Of a stretch of 54,549 nucleotides of DNA, positions 1 to 7,310 are shown piece after piece. The position numbers and the translations under genes are program-made. The notes under the pieces are model-generated. The model was not told where the DNA came from. It searched no databases and worked only from the letters and a program-made list of their open reading frames with translations. The stretch is from JAOBAU01 sp034667465 (GTDB lineage: Bacteria; Acidobacteriota; Thermoanaerobaculia; Gp7-AA8), in the NCBI GenBank assembly GCA_034667465.1, contig JAXDJV010000020.1, positions 1 to 54,549 of the forward strand, written 5' to 3'. Numbering within the stretch: position 1 is the stretch's first letter; every line of letters starts with the position of its first letter.

Positions 1-127
1 GCGCCTGACAAACGCCTTTGGAAGAAGTGATCTGCAACGGACGTGACGCCGTCGCACAAAGGTAGAATAGGAGCTTCAGCTCCGGTCCATCTAGCGGCCG
101 CGTGACAGCTGCATTAGTGAGTTAGGC
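1..127 (-). repeat. attC site, truncated by window edge
   Basis: This is the part of an attC recombination site that bounds the first cassette on the left. The core GTTAGGC lies at 121-127. The visible arm matches the site at 2147-2343 (subfamily III: GGCCGCGTGACAGCTGCATT next to the core). Its partner arm lies outside the window, so the array continues leftward. Confidence 0.85.
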
Positions 128-895
128 CGTCCCTCGCTCAAAGAACGCTTTCAAGGCGTACATTCGCCGCGCCAGTCGTTCAAAGACGCGAAGGGCGGAA
201 AAGCAATCGTCGCGACCGAAAGTGCGGCCCGTTGGATGTCCCGCGTCGTTTCGAGTAGTGCGAAGGAGATCGAGGACGGCACTAAGGTGAATGTCTAGGC
301 CGTCGCGCAGATCGGGCGATACGCGCGACCTGAGCTCTTCGATTTTCTTGCGGAATTCTCCAAAGCGCTCCACATAGTTAGCGCGTGGGTTATCGAGAAG
401 CTTGCGAAGCTTTGAAGCTGACGGCGGCGCCCACGTGACAAACGATTCCGCCATGTCCACGAACGCCGATTCGGCAGCGACACCGAGCATGGCCGTACAC
501 GCGACATACGCTCTATTGTAGTAGGACCTCACGGCTTCATCGATGTACAGCCTAGTAGTGGCGGAGATGCCGGGAGCTGACGCAAAGAGCCGTCGTAAGT
601 AACCCGCTGGATCATCCGGATTCGCGTCGTTGTCACCTGCGGCTGCGACACCTGCCTCCGTGAGGCGCAAGCTCCAGTTCTCCTGCGAGTTGTGGTCAAG
701 ATCGATGTAAGCCAGACCTTGTGCCGCTAGAGACCAATAGCCCGCCATAATTTCATCACGCGTGGGTTGATCGTTCGCCGGTGCCAACGATCTCACGTGT
801 TCGCCAAGATAATGTTGGCCCCAACCGAGACGGGCGTCGACGTCTTGACTAGTCAGCGCCTTCAAAAGTAACGACTGCACGTCGTCGGATTTCAT
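122..895 (-). CDS. HEPN/DUF4145-like cassette protein
   Basis: This cassette-encoded protein of about 257 aa is of uncertain function. The start chosen is the ATG at 895 (MKSDDVQ); the frame stays open to 946, but without an upstream ATG. The C-terminal half is helical and ends with RNDAGHPTG at about residues 215-223. That is an R-x4-H motif like the one in HEPN ribonucleases and DUF4145 proteins, preceded by a helix reading like the DUF4145 pattern (CTAMLGVAAES). HEPN domains with intact R-x4-6-H are typically RNases in toxin or antiphage systems; that role here is inference. The stop codon lies inside the attC core at 121-127, which is usual for a compact cassette. No partner gene is seen in the cassette. 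Confidence 0.6.
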   Translation of the reverse strand: MKSDDVQSLLLKALTSQDVDARLGWGQHYLGEHVRSLAPANDQPTRDEIMAGYWSLAAQGLAYIDLDHNSQENWSLRLTEAGVAAAGDNDANPDDPAGYLRRLFASAPGISATTRLYIDEAVRSYYNRAYVACTAMLGVAAESAFVDMAESFVTWAPPSASKLRKLLDNPRANYVERFGEFRKKIEELRSRVSPDLRDGLDIHLSAVLDLLRTTRNDAGHPTGRTFGRDDCFSALRVFERLARRMYALKAFFERGTA

Positions 896-983
896 GGTCG
901 CGCTATTGTACCCATTACCGTCGGCGTCGCCAGCGACGCAGGTCACGCCGCGTCGCGATCACCGCACATGCTCACCGCGATCG

Positions 984-1176
984 GCCTAACGGATCATTAG
1001 CTAAGCTGCAAGCCGGCTCACATGCCAAGGCGACGCGGCGCGTTGCTTGCCGCGACTACAGTCATGCCGGCAGGAGCGATTTGCGAGCAACGTGACGCCG
1101 TCGCACACGTTGGTGCAGGAGCTTCAGCTCCGGGCCAGCGGATCGCCGGTTTGCCAGCTTCAGCTAATAGTTAGCC
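984..1176 (-). repeat. attC site, subfamily I
   Basis: The outer cores are GCCTAAC (984-990) and GTTAGCC (1170-1176). The left arm ATTAGCTAAGCTGCAAGCCGG pairs with the right arm, except that the right arm carries two extra single bases. These resemble the extrahelical bases that make IntI act on one strand. The inner stem CGTTGC/GCAACG and the GGAGC-TTCA-GCTCC hairpin are present. The site closes the RelA/SpoT cassette. Confidence 0.88.
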
Positions 1177-1197
1177 GGCCACGCCGCCGCTCTTCAA

Positions 1198-1851
1198 CTA
1201 GCGGCTATCATCCGTGCCACCAGCTGTCTCGATCAACTGGCCGAATTCAAGCTCAAATTCCCGGAGTGCTGAAATTACGGCGGCCGTCTTACGTCTCATC
1301 TCTATAGATTTCGTGACACCGCGTAAGTTCGGAGATGGCTTATAAATCGCCGAATGTTCGGCTTCCCAGAACAGGCCAACCAAAAGAGAAACGACCTGAA
1401 TCTCCGAAGACACCAGATCGCCTGACCGCCAGAAGCCGGCATACTTATACGCGATCGGAGGATCGCCAGGCGTGTCGCCAGTGACAGGGTCGGCAACCCA
1501 CCTGTCTGTAACGGAGAGCAGCGCTTTGCGAGCGTCTTCAAGGCGCCGGTTCGGGAAAGTGAGCACTCGGACGCCGACAAGATCTTTCAGTGATCGAAGA
1601 GAATAATCTTCAGGTCGATCGGTGTCGAAAAAGCCAAATTCCTGACGACGGCGAAGTGAGTCAACCGCGCTTTCACAGTCCTTGACGCGACCGCGAACTA
1701 TGATCCGCTCATACACATCAAGGGAAAGCGTGACAGGAAGAAGCATGTGCCGCACTTCAGTCTCAACAGCGATGAAAGTGCGGTGCATCGTGGGAAGCAA
1801 CTCCGCGTATTCGGAGCGCAGACGATCTTCAACGGTGCGCTGATCGGCCAT
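1198..1851 (-). CDS. RelA/SpoT-domain protein, candidate toxSAS
   Basis: A 217-aa single-domain protein resembling small alarmone synthetases. Visible signatures are an R-x-K-x3-S-like basic segment (GRVKDCESAVDSL, about residues 55-67), a LKDLVGVRV stretch (the D-x2-G-x-R motif), and EIQVVSLLVGLFWEAEHSAIYK, the E-x-Q/H/YK block of the fold. There is no HD hydrolase, TGS or ACT domain. The usual GYRSxH substrate loop is not obvious; KYAGFW occupies its place, so the nucleotide or target may differ. It follows, with a 23-bp overlap, a small gene that could be its antitoxin. Known toxSAS enzymes either make toxic alarmones or pyrophosphorylate tRNA; which of these applies here cannot be read from sequence. 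Confidence 0.75.
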   Translation of the reverse strand: MADQRTVEDRLRSEYAELLPTMHRTFIAVETEVRHMLLPVTLSLDVYERIIVRGRVKDCESAVDSLRRRQEFGFFDTDRPEDYSLRSLKDLVGVRVLTFPNRRLEDARKALLSVTDRWVADPVTGDTPGDPPIAYKYAGFWRSGDLVSSEIQVVSLLVGLFWEAEHSAIYKPSPNLRGVTKSIEMRRKTAAVISALREFELEFGQLIETAGGTDDSR

Positions 1852-2089
1852 TCTCTAGTTCGGCGACAAACGCACGCCGCACCGCCACACTTGGCTCTTC
1901 ATAAAATTGCCAATCGCCCGTAACGTTCGGCTCGGCAATCCTCTCTGCCAGCCACTCAGGCGTCTGATCTTCGACCGTTTCCTCGGCGAAGACCTTCTTC
2001 TCACGCTGATTAACGTATGCCATGCGATCGAAGTTATAACGGTAGCCAGCCTCCTTGAGGAGGATTTCCTTCGTCTTCATCCGCGTCAT
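1829..2089 (-). CDS. small partner gene of the RelA/SpoT-domain protein, candidate antitoxin
   Basis: An 86-aa acidic protein (MTRMKTKEILLKEAGYRYN...) with no membrane segment. A start at the second ATG (2080) is equally possible. It is the first gene of its cassette and its end overlaps the downstream RelA/SpoT-domain gene by 23 bp, which is the usual layout of a type II antitoxin-toxin pair. No recognised antitoxin domain is seen, so the antitoxin role is inferred only from size, order and overlap. Confidence 0.6.
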   Translation of the reverse strand: MTRMKTKEILLKEAGYRYNFDRMAYVNQREKKVFAEETVEDQTPEWLAERIAEPNVTGDWQFYEEPSVAVRRAFVAELENGRSAHR

Positions 2090-2146
2090 TCTAGACCGGA
2101 TCCGGCCCGGAAACCAAAGGCGACTCCTTAAAGTGGCTGCTGGTCC

Positions 2147-2343
2147 GGCTAACGGATCTACTAATCAGCTGCGCGCGGCCCCGCACACCACGCCAGCGAC
2201 GCGGCGCGGCCGTTGCCGCGCCTGACGATGCATTCGGAAGAAGCGATCTGCAACGGACGTGACGCCGTCGCACAAAGGTAGAATAGGAGCTTCAGCTCCG
2301 GTCCATCTAACGGCCGCGTGACAGCTGCATTAGTGAGTTAGGC
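2147..2343 (-). repeat. attC site, subfamily III
   Basis: The outer cores are GGCTAAC (2147-2153) and GTTAGGC (2337-2343). The left arm ACTAATCAGCTGCGCGCGGCC pairs with the right arm, which carries one extra G and one extra T when read on the minus strand. The inner stem is CCGTTGC/GCAACGG, followed by the GGAGC-TTCA-GCTCC hairpin. The site bounds the AlbA_2 cassette. Confidence 0.88.
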
Positions 2344-2361
2344 GGCGATGAAGCACGAGGG

Positions 2362-3393
2362 TCATAGCGGGCCCGGCAGCCTTCCCAGCGGATTCCAATT
2401 TATGCGCGGCGCCGTGCGCCTCGCCGCGTCTTCGGCTTCGCGAAGAACATCCGCTTTTGTCCGCAGTGGAACTGAGTGATGGCGAGGTAATTCCCAGTAG
2501 CCCTCTAGATCCGGATGTTCGCGACGAGCGACGGCAACGGTAAAGCGAATCGGTGTCGTTGCTCGCGCGGGATGAATTGTGAACGATACGTCGCACATCG
2601 GCGAGTCCTGAGCGATTCGCGACGCGGTGTCGCATCTCGCCGTGAGTCGTAATTTGCTCGGCGCCGGCACAGCGACGATTGAGTCGGTGTATGTTGCGCG
2701 AGAGGAACCGTCAGTCGGACGTAATGTCACTTCGTCCGGAAAATCCTGCACAGCGCCTGCGCTGTCGACCACCTGAACGGTGACGCGATGGACGGGGATT
2801 GCCAGTTCGTCAGCGCTTGCGGCTGGATAGACGAAAAGTTCGACGTCAACGCGGACAACGCCATCGGAAGACCGACGGACCTGCGCACTTGCGAATTCAA
2901 TCTCGGGCGCGGCCACGCGCCGAAGCAGCAGTGATAGAAGTTCGCGACGACCAGCGACGCCCGTGTTGGCACCATAACGCCAAGGAACCTCTCGCGCTCC
3001 TCCCTGCTTCGATTCTGCAACAACATACGGAGGATTGTCTGTTTCGAATACAAATGCGGCGAGTTGCTTACCAGTGAACGTTAGGAAATTTTGATACACG
3101 AGAGCAGGCGCCTCGCCGTACTCGAAGAGGGCTCTCAGAGACATGTACCAGTCGCCGACCTCAAAACTGGGCACGCCGACCACGCCTCGCTTCGAGTCTA
3201 GCCCTACAAGGAGCAGGACGGGGTGCCACTGCGCAGCATTCGCAAGGCCAGCGAACTGCCTCGCGAATTTCTTAACATCCGGAAGCTCAGACTTCAGCTC
3301 GACGTGGGTCGTTTCGAATGCTTCACGGTCTACTACCTGTTGCGCTACTTCCAATGCCCATGTATCAGCCGCCGGTTTGAACATGTGAAACAT
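2362..3393 (-). CDS. Schlafen AlbA_2-domain cassette protein
   Basis: About 343 aa starting at the ATG at 3393 (MFHMFKPAADTW); the open frame to 3483 would begin inside the neighbouring attC and is not credible. The N-terminal part has VELKSELPDVKKFARQF and GLANA followed by VLLLVGLDSKRGVVGVP, the pattern of the Schlafen AlbA_2 nucleic-acid-binding or nuclease-like domain. The C-terminal 200 residues are rich in beta-type segments and not recognised; the last 40 are basic. AlbA_2 proteins occur as regulators and in defence islands; a defence role here is inference from the cassette setting. Confidence 0.65.
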   Translation of the reverse strand: MFHMFKPAADTWALEVAQQVVDREAFETTHVELKSELPDVKKFARQFAGLANAAQWHPVLLLVGLDSKRGVVGVPSFEVGDWYMSLRALFEYGEAPALVYQNFLTFTGKQLAAFVFETDNPPYVVAESKQGGAREVPWRYGANTGVAGRRELLSLLLRRVAAPEIEFASAQVRRSSDGVVRVDVELFVYPAASADELAIPVHRVTVQVVDSAGAVQDFPDEVTLRPTDGSSRATYTDSIVAVPAPSKLRLTARCDTASRIAQDSPMCDVSFTIHPARATTPIRFTVAVARREHPDLEGYWELPRHHSVPLRTKADVLREAEDAARRTAPRINWNPLGRLPGPL

Positions 3394-3465
3394 CGTGGCG
3401 CGTTTTTCTAGCGGGCGCAAGGCGTAGCGGCGTCCCGGCACAGACACGAAGCAAAAACCCCGTCC

Positions 3466-3661
3466 GCCTAACGGACCACCCAATCAGCTGCGCGCGGCCA
3501 CCGCGTGCCAAGAGCGACGCGGCGCGGCAGTTGCCGCGCCTAACAATTGCATTGGGAAAAGCGAACTGCAACTGCCGTGACGCCGTCGCACAAATGCCGC
3601 GGAGGCGCGGAAGCGCCGGGCCAGCGAACGGCCGCGCGTCGGCTGCATTGGGTAGTTAGCC
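3466..3661 (-). repeat. attC site, subfamily III
   Basis: The outer cores are GCCTAAC (3466-3472) and GTTAGCC (3655-3661). The arms CCCAATCAGCTGCGCGCGGCC and GGCCGCGCGTCGGCTGCATTGGG (the latter in two segments) pair, with base changes against the 2147 site that keep pairing. The inner stem is CAGTTGC/GCAACTG. The terminal hairpin is GGCGC-GGAA-GCGCC, a compensatory variant of the GGAGC/GCTCC stem in other sites. Confidence 0.87.
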
Positions 3662-4001
3662 CGCCGACTTCCGAAAGAGAACCAAGATACCGCGATCCGC
3701 AGCAGCCGGCAGTTCGATGATGCGGCTGTAACGAGAGCGGATGAGCGCCTCAACCTCATCGGTTGACCAATTCTTAATCTGTAGCCAGACGAGCTTCGGT
3801 GGATACGAGCTGCATTGAGATCTCGGAGAAATCCGCGTCTTTCGAAACCATGGTGAACTCGTGTGCTCGCGCGTACAGCCAAACGGTTTCGTCAGGAACG
3901 TCGTGTAGCTCAAGCTTCCAAACGTGTTCCGACGCTGGGAAGAGATCTGCGAGACGAGTGACGAGCGACGGTGACAGGTGGTGGTCGAACAGCAGCTTCA
4001 C
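3656..4001 (-). pseudogene. DUF5615 PIN-like toxin, frameshifted
   Basis: The N-terminal frame (GTG at 4001) reads MKLLFDHHLSPSLVTRL...KDADFSEISMQL, the start of a DUF5615 PIN-like protein with its acidic residues (D6 and the KDADF pair). The family then continues G-x-PPK; here YPPKLVWLQIKNWS appears in the next frame and runs to 3656. The frame breaks at about 3806. Aligning DFSEISMQL-YPPK to the family pattern suggests two bases of a Gly codon are missing. Without repair the first frame yields a 75-aa truncated product ending at 3774. It overlaps the upstream DUF433 gene by GTGA. DUF433-DUF5615 is a known toxin-antitoxin pairing. Confidence 0.8.
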
Positions 4002-4222
4002 TCGTTAACCACGAGCATGCGATGCTCACGCTCGGCGGCGTAGCTAAGACACGCGAGGACATCTTCGCGCGTCAGATACGGAAAGTCCGCGAGCACTTGC
4101 TCTTCCGTCATTCCAGATGCGAGATACGACAGTACGTCGTACACCGTTATCCGCATGCCTCGGATGCACGGCTGACCACCGCGTTTGCCAGGCTCAATTG
4201 TGATGATTCCTTCGTACGACAT
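3998..4222 (-). CDS. DUF433 family antitoxin
   Basis: A 74-aa protein beginning at ATG 4222 (MSYEGIITIEPGKRGGQPCI); an upstream ATG at 4252 is less likely. GGQPCIRGMRITVYDVL and the ADFPYLTREDVLACLSYAA segment are typical of DUF433, a small helix-turn-helix-type antitoxin. Its stop overlaps the GTG of the DUF5615 gene, so the two were translated together. The antitoxin reading frame is intact although the toxin is frameshifted. Confidence 0.85.
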   Translation of the reverse strand: MSYEGIITIEPGKRGGQPCIRGMRITVYDVLSYLASGMTEEQVLADFPYLTREDVLACLSYAAEREHRMLVVNE

Positions 4223-4252
4223 GCCGAGCATTCTAAAACAAGCTGCACCCAA

Positions 4253-4632
4253 CCGTATGAGTTCATCGGTAAACCGCCTGCAGACACGGTGTCGCGGTGC
4301 TCGTCGAGAACACAGATTCAGCGCATGCTACACCCGCCCTGCTGCACGCAGTTCGAATGACTGGCGGCGCCCCAGAACGGCGCTTGAAAACGTGGCGTTA
4401 CTAGTTGGCCACGGAAGTCGGCAGACGCTGGCGGCCGATGTAATAATGCGCCGCCAATCCGCTTAGCACCGCGAGTGCAGTTTCACAGAGCGTGGTGAGA
4501 CACCCGTGGCTCACGTCGGCCTCGCGCCTGACGCACGCGTTTTCGATGCGATGTGGAATCGGGGGTGCGCTCGGCCACGCGAAAAGAGAATGCGCGATGC
4601 TGCGGGACGCGGAGCGTTGTCGGCCACGGACG
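4253..4632. other. cassette stretch without a convincing gene
   Basis: This is the upstream part of the DUF433/DUF5615 cassette. Short open frames exist on both strands, but none has family features and they run into attC. It could hold a promoter for the pair or a small RNA; nothing specific is seen. Confidence 0.5.
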
Positions 4633-4825
4633 GGCTAACGGATCATTAGCTAAGCTGCAAGCCGGCTCACATGCCAAGGCGACGCGGCGCGGCCGTTGCC
4701 GCGCCTAACGATGAATCGGCAGAAGCGATCTGCAACGGCCGTGACGCCGTCGCAGACGCTGGTGCAGGCGCTTCAGCGCCGAGCCAGCGTATCGCCGGTT
4801 TGCCAGCTTCAGCTAATAGTTAGGC
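4633..4825 (-). repeat. attC site, subfamily I
   Basis: The outer cores are GGCTAAC (4633-4639) and GTTAGGC (4819-4825). The arms are almost identical to those of the site at 984. The inner stem is CCGTTGC/GCAACGG. The apical hairpin is GGCGC-TTCA-GCGCC, a paired change from GGAGC/GCTCC. An internal GCCTAAC copy also occurs inside the site. Confidence 0.88.
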
Positions 4826-4880
4826 GCCGGCTCAGGCACGGGTATACGGATACCGCAAATCGCACTAATAGCCGCAAATG

Positions 4881-5324
4881 TTAGCCGTGATCGCAACCGC
4901 CTGCATCGCAGATTGCGGGAGCGCCGTGATCGCATCCACCTGCGTCGCAAATCGAGCCAACCGCCCGCCAGCCTTCGGAAGGTTCGAACCCGAAGGCTTC
5001 CGCATAGCGCCGCAGTGTAGACGCCCACGTTTCGGCAACGGATTCGGGATGCCTTGGGGTATGGTGCAGGAAGCGGCCAAAATACGCTTGGCAGTCGTTG
5101 TCGTACTGGCGCGTATTGAGAACGTGCTGATGCCAGACCTTATCAATCGCTTTCGATGGAACGATCGGCTCGGTCGGGTACATTTTGCAAAGCACCCAGA
5201 AGCGCTGATATTCGCGTTCCAACACCGAGCGCTTGGCGCCAGGCAGAGCGCCCGCTTCCTCGACTTGATCAAGAACGGACGTGAGATCAAACGTGGGCAT
5301 TTCAAGAACGGTTGTGCTTTGCAT
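4881..5324 (-). CDS. WHxH/HHxP glycine-rich-domain-type protein with Cys repeats
   Basis: A 147-aa soluble protein. Its core reads RFWVLCKMYP, KAIDKVWHQHVLNTRQYDN and FGRFLHHTP, the His-rich pattern of the family often labelled glycine-rich domain-containing protein-like, whose biochemical role I do not know. The clustered His residues suggest metal binding. The C-terminus ends in two near-identical peptides, ICDAGGCDHG repeated with a short spacer, which the DNA also shows as a direct repeat of about 30 bp. It is the array-oriented gene of a cassette that also holds an XRE module. No partner is identified. Confidence 0.7.
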   Translation of the reverse strand: MQSTTVLEMPTFDLTSVLDQVEEAGALPGAKRSVLEREYQRFWVLCKMYPTEPIVPSKAIDKVWHQHVLNTRQYDNDCQAYFGRFLHHTPRHPESVAETWASTLRRYAEAFGFEPSEGWRAVGSICDAGGCDHGAPAICDAGGCDHG

Positions 5325-5419
5325 AGACCCTCCGCAGTCTTCGTTAAGACGTTAGCGCGGATGACCGAGCGGCGCAACGTGCAATTGTGGTGTTATTGGC
5401 AGAGCCTGCCGTGACACGA

Positions 5420-5686
5420 TCATCCAATGTCGTTTAGCCAACTTGAGACTGCCGCGCTCATTCCGGGCAACGTGCGTTCGAGATGGGCAACCTCTGCCAA
5501 CGACAAACATGCAGCAAGTTCTATCTCGACTAGGTGTTCGAGCGTGATCTGTTCCTCGGCGGATGCTCCGGCATTCGCTTCAGCAATCCGACACTCCAGA
5601 GCTCGCAGGAGAAACTCCGGGAGCTCGATAGCGATCTCTCGACGCGACAGGAGAGAAGACGAACGAAAGCGTGAAATCTTGGCCAT
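5420..5686 (-). CDS. 88-aa protein divergent from an XRE regulator
   Basis: Starts at ATG 5686 (MAKISRFRSS); the frame is open further upstream, but that part crosses the operator-like repeats. The sequence ELPEFLLRALECRIAEANAG, followed by a helical acidic half, contains no known domain I can name. It is transcribed away from the XRE gene at 5729 across 42 bp containing several GACAA boxes, so it is likely under control of that regulator. A small effector or antitoxin is possible; unproven. Confidence 0.6.
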   Translation of the reverse strand: MAKISRFRSSSLLSRREIAIELPEFLLRALECRIAEANAGASAEEQITLEHLVEIELAACLSLAEVAHLERTLPGMSAAVSSWLNDIG

Positions 5687-5719
5687 AGACAAGTGACAAT
5701 GTAAGTTGTCTATGGACAA
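5684..5719. promoter_or_regulatory. operator-like repeats in divergent promoter
   Basis: A 9-bp inverted repeat CATAGACAA (5684-5692) / TTGTCTATG (5706-5714) encloses a further GACAA (5695-5699), and another GGACAA follows at 5714-5719. Repeated GACAA half-sites between the 88-aa gene and the XRE gene suggest autoregulation by the XRE protein. Confidence 0.5.
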
Positions 5720-5728
5720 TACGCAAGA

Positions 5729-5971
5729 GTGTCCCGAAGAAAAAAGCGGCAACCCGACGCTGAGCTGTTCGGACAGATCGTGCGCGCGCATCGCGAAGCT
5801 CGTGGGTGGACGCAAGAAGAACTAGCGGAACGGGCTGAGATGAACGCGAGCTACTTGGGATTCGTCGAACGAGGTGACAACGTGCCGACACTATCAATTA
5901 TCATTCAACTCGCCGAGGGTCTTGAATTATCCCCGGCTGATCTTCTCCGCGATCTTATGAAGCGACGGTAA
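5729..5971 (+). CDS. XRE-family helix-turn-helix regulator
   Basis: An 80-aa protein from a GTG start (MSRRKKRQPDAELFG). It is a single HTH_3 domain: IVRAHREARGWTQEELAERA (helices 1-2), NASYLGFVERGDNVPTLSI (recognition helix and following loop), then the usual PADLL end. It reads opposite to the array direction and is divergent from the 88-aa gene, with GACAA boxes between them. It probably represses this promoter and may serve as the control element of a two-gene module carried in the cassette. Confidence 0.85.
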   Translation: MSRRKKRQPDAELFGQIVRAHREARGWTQEELAERAEMNASYLGFVERGDNVPTLSIIIQLAEGLELSPADLLRDLMKRR

Positions 5972-6085
5972 CGGTACGCGCCGCAGGCTTCGGCGGCGCA
6001 GCCATCAAAGCGAGCGAACAACTCTCGAGAAAGGCGGCGTGGGACGGGCAGGCGGCGGAACCGTGCGCCGACGCGAACGATGTGC

Positions 6086-6280
6086 GCCTAACGGACCAAT
6101 CGTTCACCTGCACGCCAGCCCACCATAGCTAACGCGACGCGGCGCGGCAGTTGCCGCGACTAACGATGCATCCCGCGGGAGCGACCTGCAACTGGCGTGA
6201 CGCCGTCGCACACGCGACTGAAGGAGCTTCAGCTCCGGGCCAGCTAACGGCGGCGTGACAGGTGCAACGATTAGTTAGCC
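6086..6280 (-). repeat. attC site, subfamily II
   Basis: The outer cores are GCCTAAC (6086-6092) and GTTAGCC (6274-6280). The arm ACCAATCGTTCACCTGCACGCC pairs with the right arm, which has one extra G and one extra T when read on the minus strand. The inner stem is CAGTTGC/GCAACTG and the hairpin GGAGC-TTCA-GCTCC. Confidence 0.88.
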
Positions 6281-6502
6281 CGCCTTCTGATCAGGAAGCG
6301 TCGGCGGAGCGCCGTGTTCTGATAGATACTCTCTTAGAGCTTGACTAACAACCGCCGAGTCGCGGAACACCTTTGCGACGTCCGGCTCGAGCAAGACTAC
6401 GTTGGTTGCCTTCATCGCACGCTGATAATACTTTCCGCGCACTCCGCCGGAGAAATCCGTCTCAGGAATGGTGTCGTCGTCTGCATCAGATCTATTGCTC
6501 AT
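6275..6502 (-). CDS. BrnA-like antitoxin of a BrnT toxin
   Basis: A 75-aa protein from ATG 6502 (MSNRSDADDDTIPET). The stretch DFSGGVRGKYYQRA, followed by VVLLEPDVAKVFRDSAVVSQ, is the short DNA-binding antitoxin type seen next to BrnT toxins. Its start overlaps the end of the brnT frame by 11 bp and its stop lies in the attC core. The frame is intact while the toxin gene is shifted. Confidence 0.75.
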   Translation of the reverse strand: MSNRSDADDDTIPETDFSGGVRGKYYQRAMKATNVVLLEPDVAKVFRDSAVVSQALREYLSEHGAPPTLPDQKAG

Positions 6503-6762
6503 ATTGTCGCCGCTCTCGTGGAGTTGCCTCACGGGCCATTATGATTCGCACGCGTTCTTCTCGATCGGTGTGCGCCACGACGACACACTGATTCGTCTTT
6601 GTATAACCGATTGTGCGAAACCTTCGCTCGTCGACAGAATAGCGATCATCTGGAACGGTCGCATGAAGGGGGTCCAAGAATACGGTAGATGCTTCTGCGA
6701 ATGAAACGCCATGCTTTATCGCGATTTATTCGATCTTTGTTCGGATCCCACTCGTACTCCAC
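6492..6762 (-). pseudogene. BrnT-family toxin, frameshifted
   Basis: From a GTG at 6762 the sequence reads MEYEWDPNKDRINRDK, then the family continues in the next frame as KHGVSFAEASTVFLDPLHAT, then RYSVDERRFRTIGYT and RIIMAREATPRERRQYE to 6492. Together this is a full BrnT toxin (RNase fold, WDPNKA...KHGVSF, ARxAT...RR). The break is at 6715-6720, an extra A within GATAAAG relative to the expected GATAAG. The downstream frame has a stop at 6726-6728 and only a TTG at 6677, so no full product is expected unless frameshifting occurs. Confidence 0.8.
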
Positions 6763-7115
6763 CGGCGCAGTATACAGCGCCGCGAGGACCGGTTAGACGC
6801 TCGGAAGTGTCTGATGTGTCGCATGTTACACCCAACCCACGTGACCGTCACCGGGACGGTGTCTTTGCAGCACAGATCGTCAGGTCGCTCAAGTCTAGTG
6901 CGGCGCTCCGGAGCCGAGCCGCGCTTTTCTTCTCGGCGATACGCCGACCCGAAGCCACCGGAAGTCCGCGCGACCTTGCCTGAAAGCTAAACGGGGGCGT
7001 ACGTCCGATGGACGCTGCGAGTCAGCGCCGGTGAACCCGCGTCGGCGAGGGAGGCAGGGGCTTCGGTACGAGGCATCGGTACGATGAATCGATCTCCACG
7101 CGGTCTGCTCGGTCG
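6763..7115. other. cassette stretch without a convincing gene
   Basis: About 350 bp upstream of the BrnT/BrnA pair. Open frames here are short, without family resemblance. It may contain the promoter of the pair; no clear -35/-10 is seen. Confidence 0.5.
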
Positions 7116-7310
7116 GGCTAACGGACCATTAGCTAAGCTGCAAGCCGCCCCACACACCAGTAGCGACGCGGCGCGGCAGTTGCCGCGACTAACGATGCAT
7201 TCGGCGGGAGCGATCTGCAACTGACGTGACGCCGTCGCACACGCTGGTGCAGGAGCTTCAGCTCCGAGCCAGCGCACCGGCGGTTTGCCAGCTTCAGCTA
7301 ATAGTTAGGC
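7116..7310 (-). repeat. attC site, subfamily I
   Basis: The outer cores are GGCTAAC (7116-7122) and GTTAGGC (7304-7310). The ATTAGCTAAGCTGCAAGCCG arm pairs with the GCCAGCTTCAGCTAAT arm apart from single extra bases. The inner stem is CAGTTGC/GCAACTG and the hairpin GGAGC-TTCA-GCTCC. Confidence 0.88.

Noticed and set aside
3393..3483. Longer N-terminus for the AlbA_2 protein
   Set aside because: The extension would begin inside the attC core of the next cassette and has no ribosome site.
4483..4677. Leftward 64-codon frame before the DUF433 gene
   Set aside because: It starts inside an attC site and its product is Arg-rich low-quality sequence.
6711..6983. Rightward 90-codon frame in the BrnT cassette
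   Set aside because: It overlaps the start of the BrnT gene on the opposite strand and shows no family resemblance.
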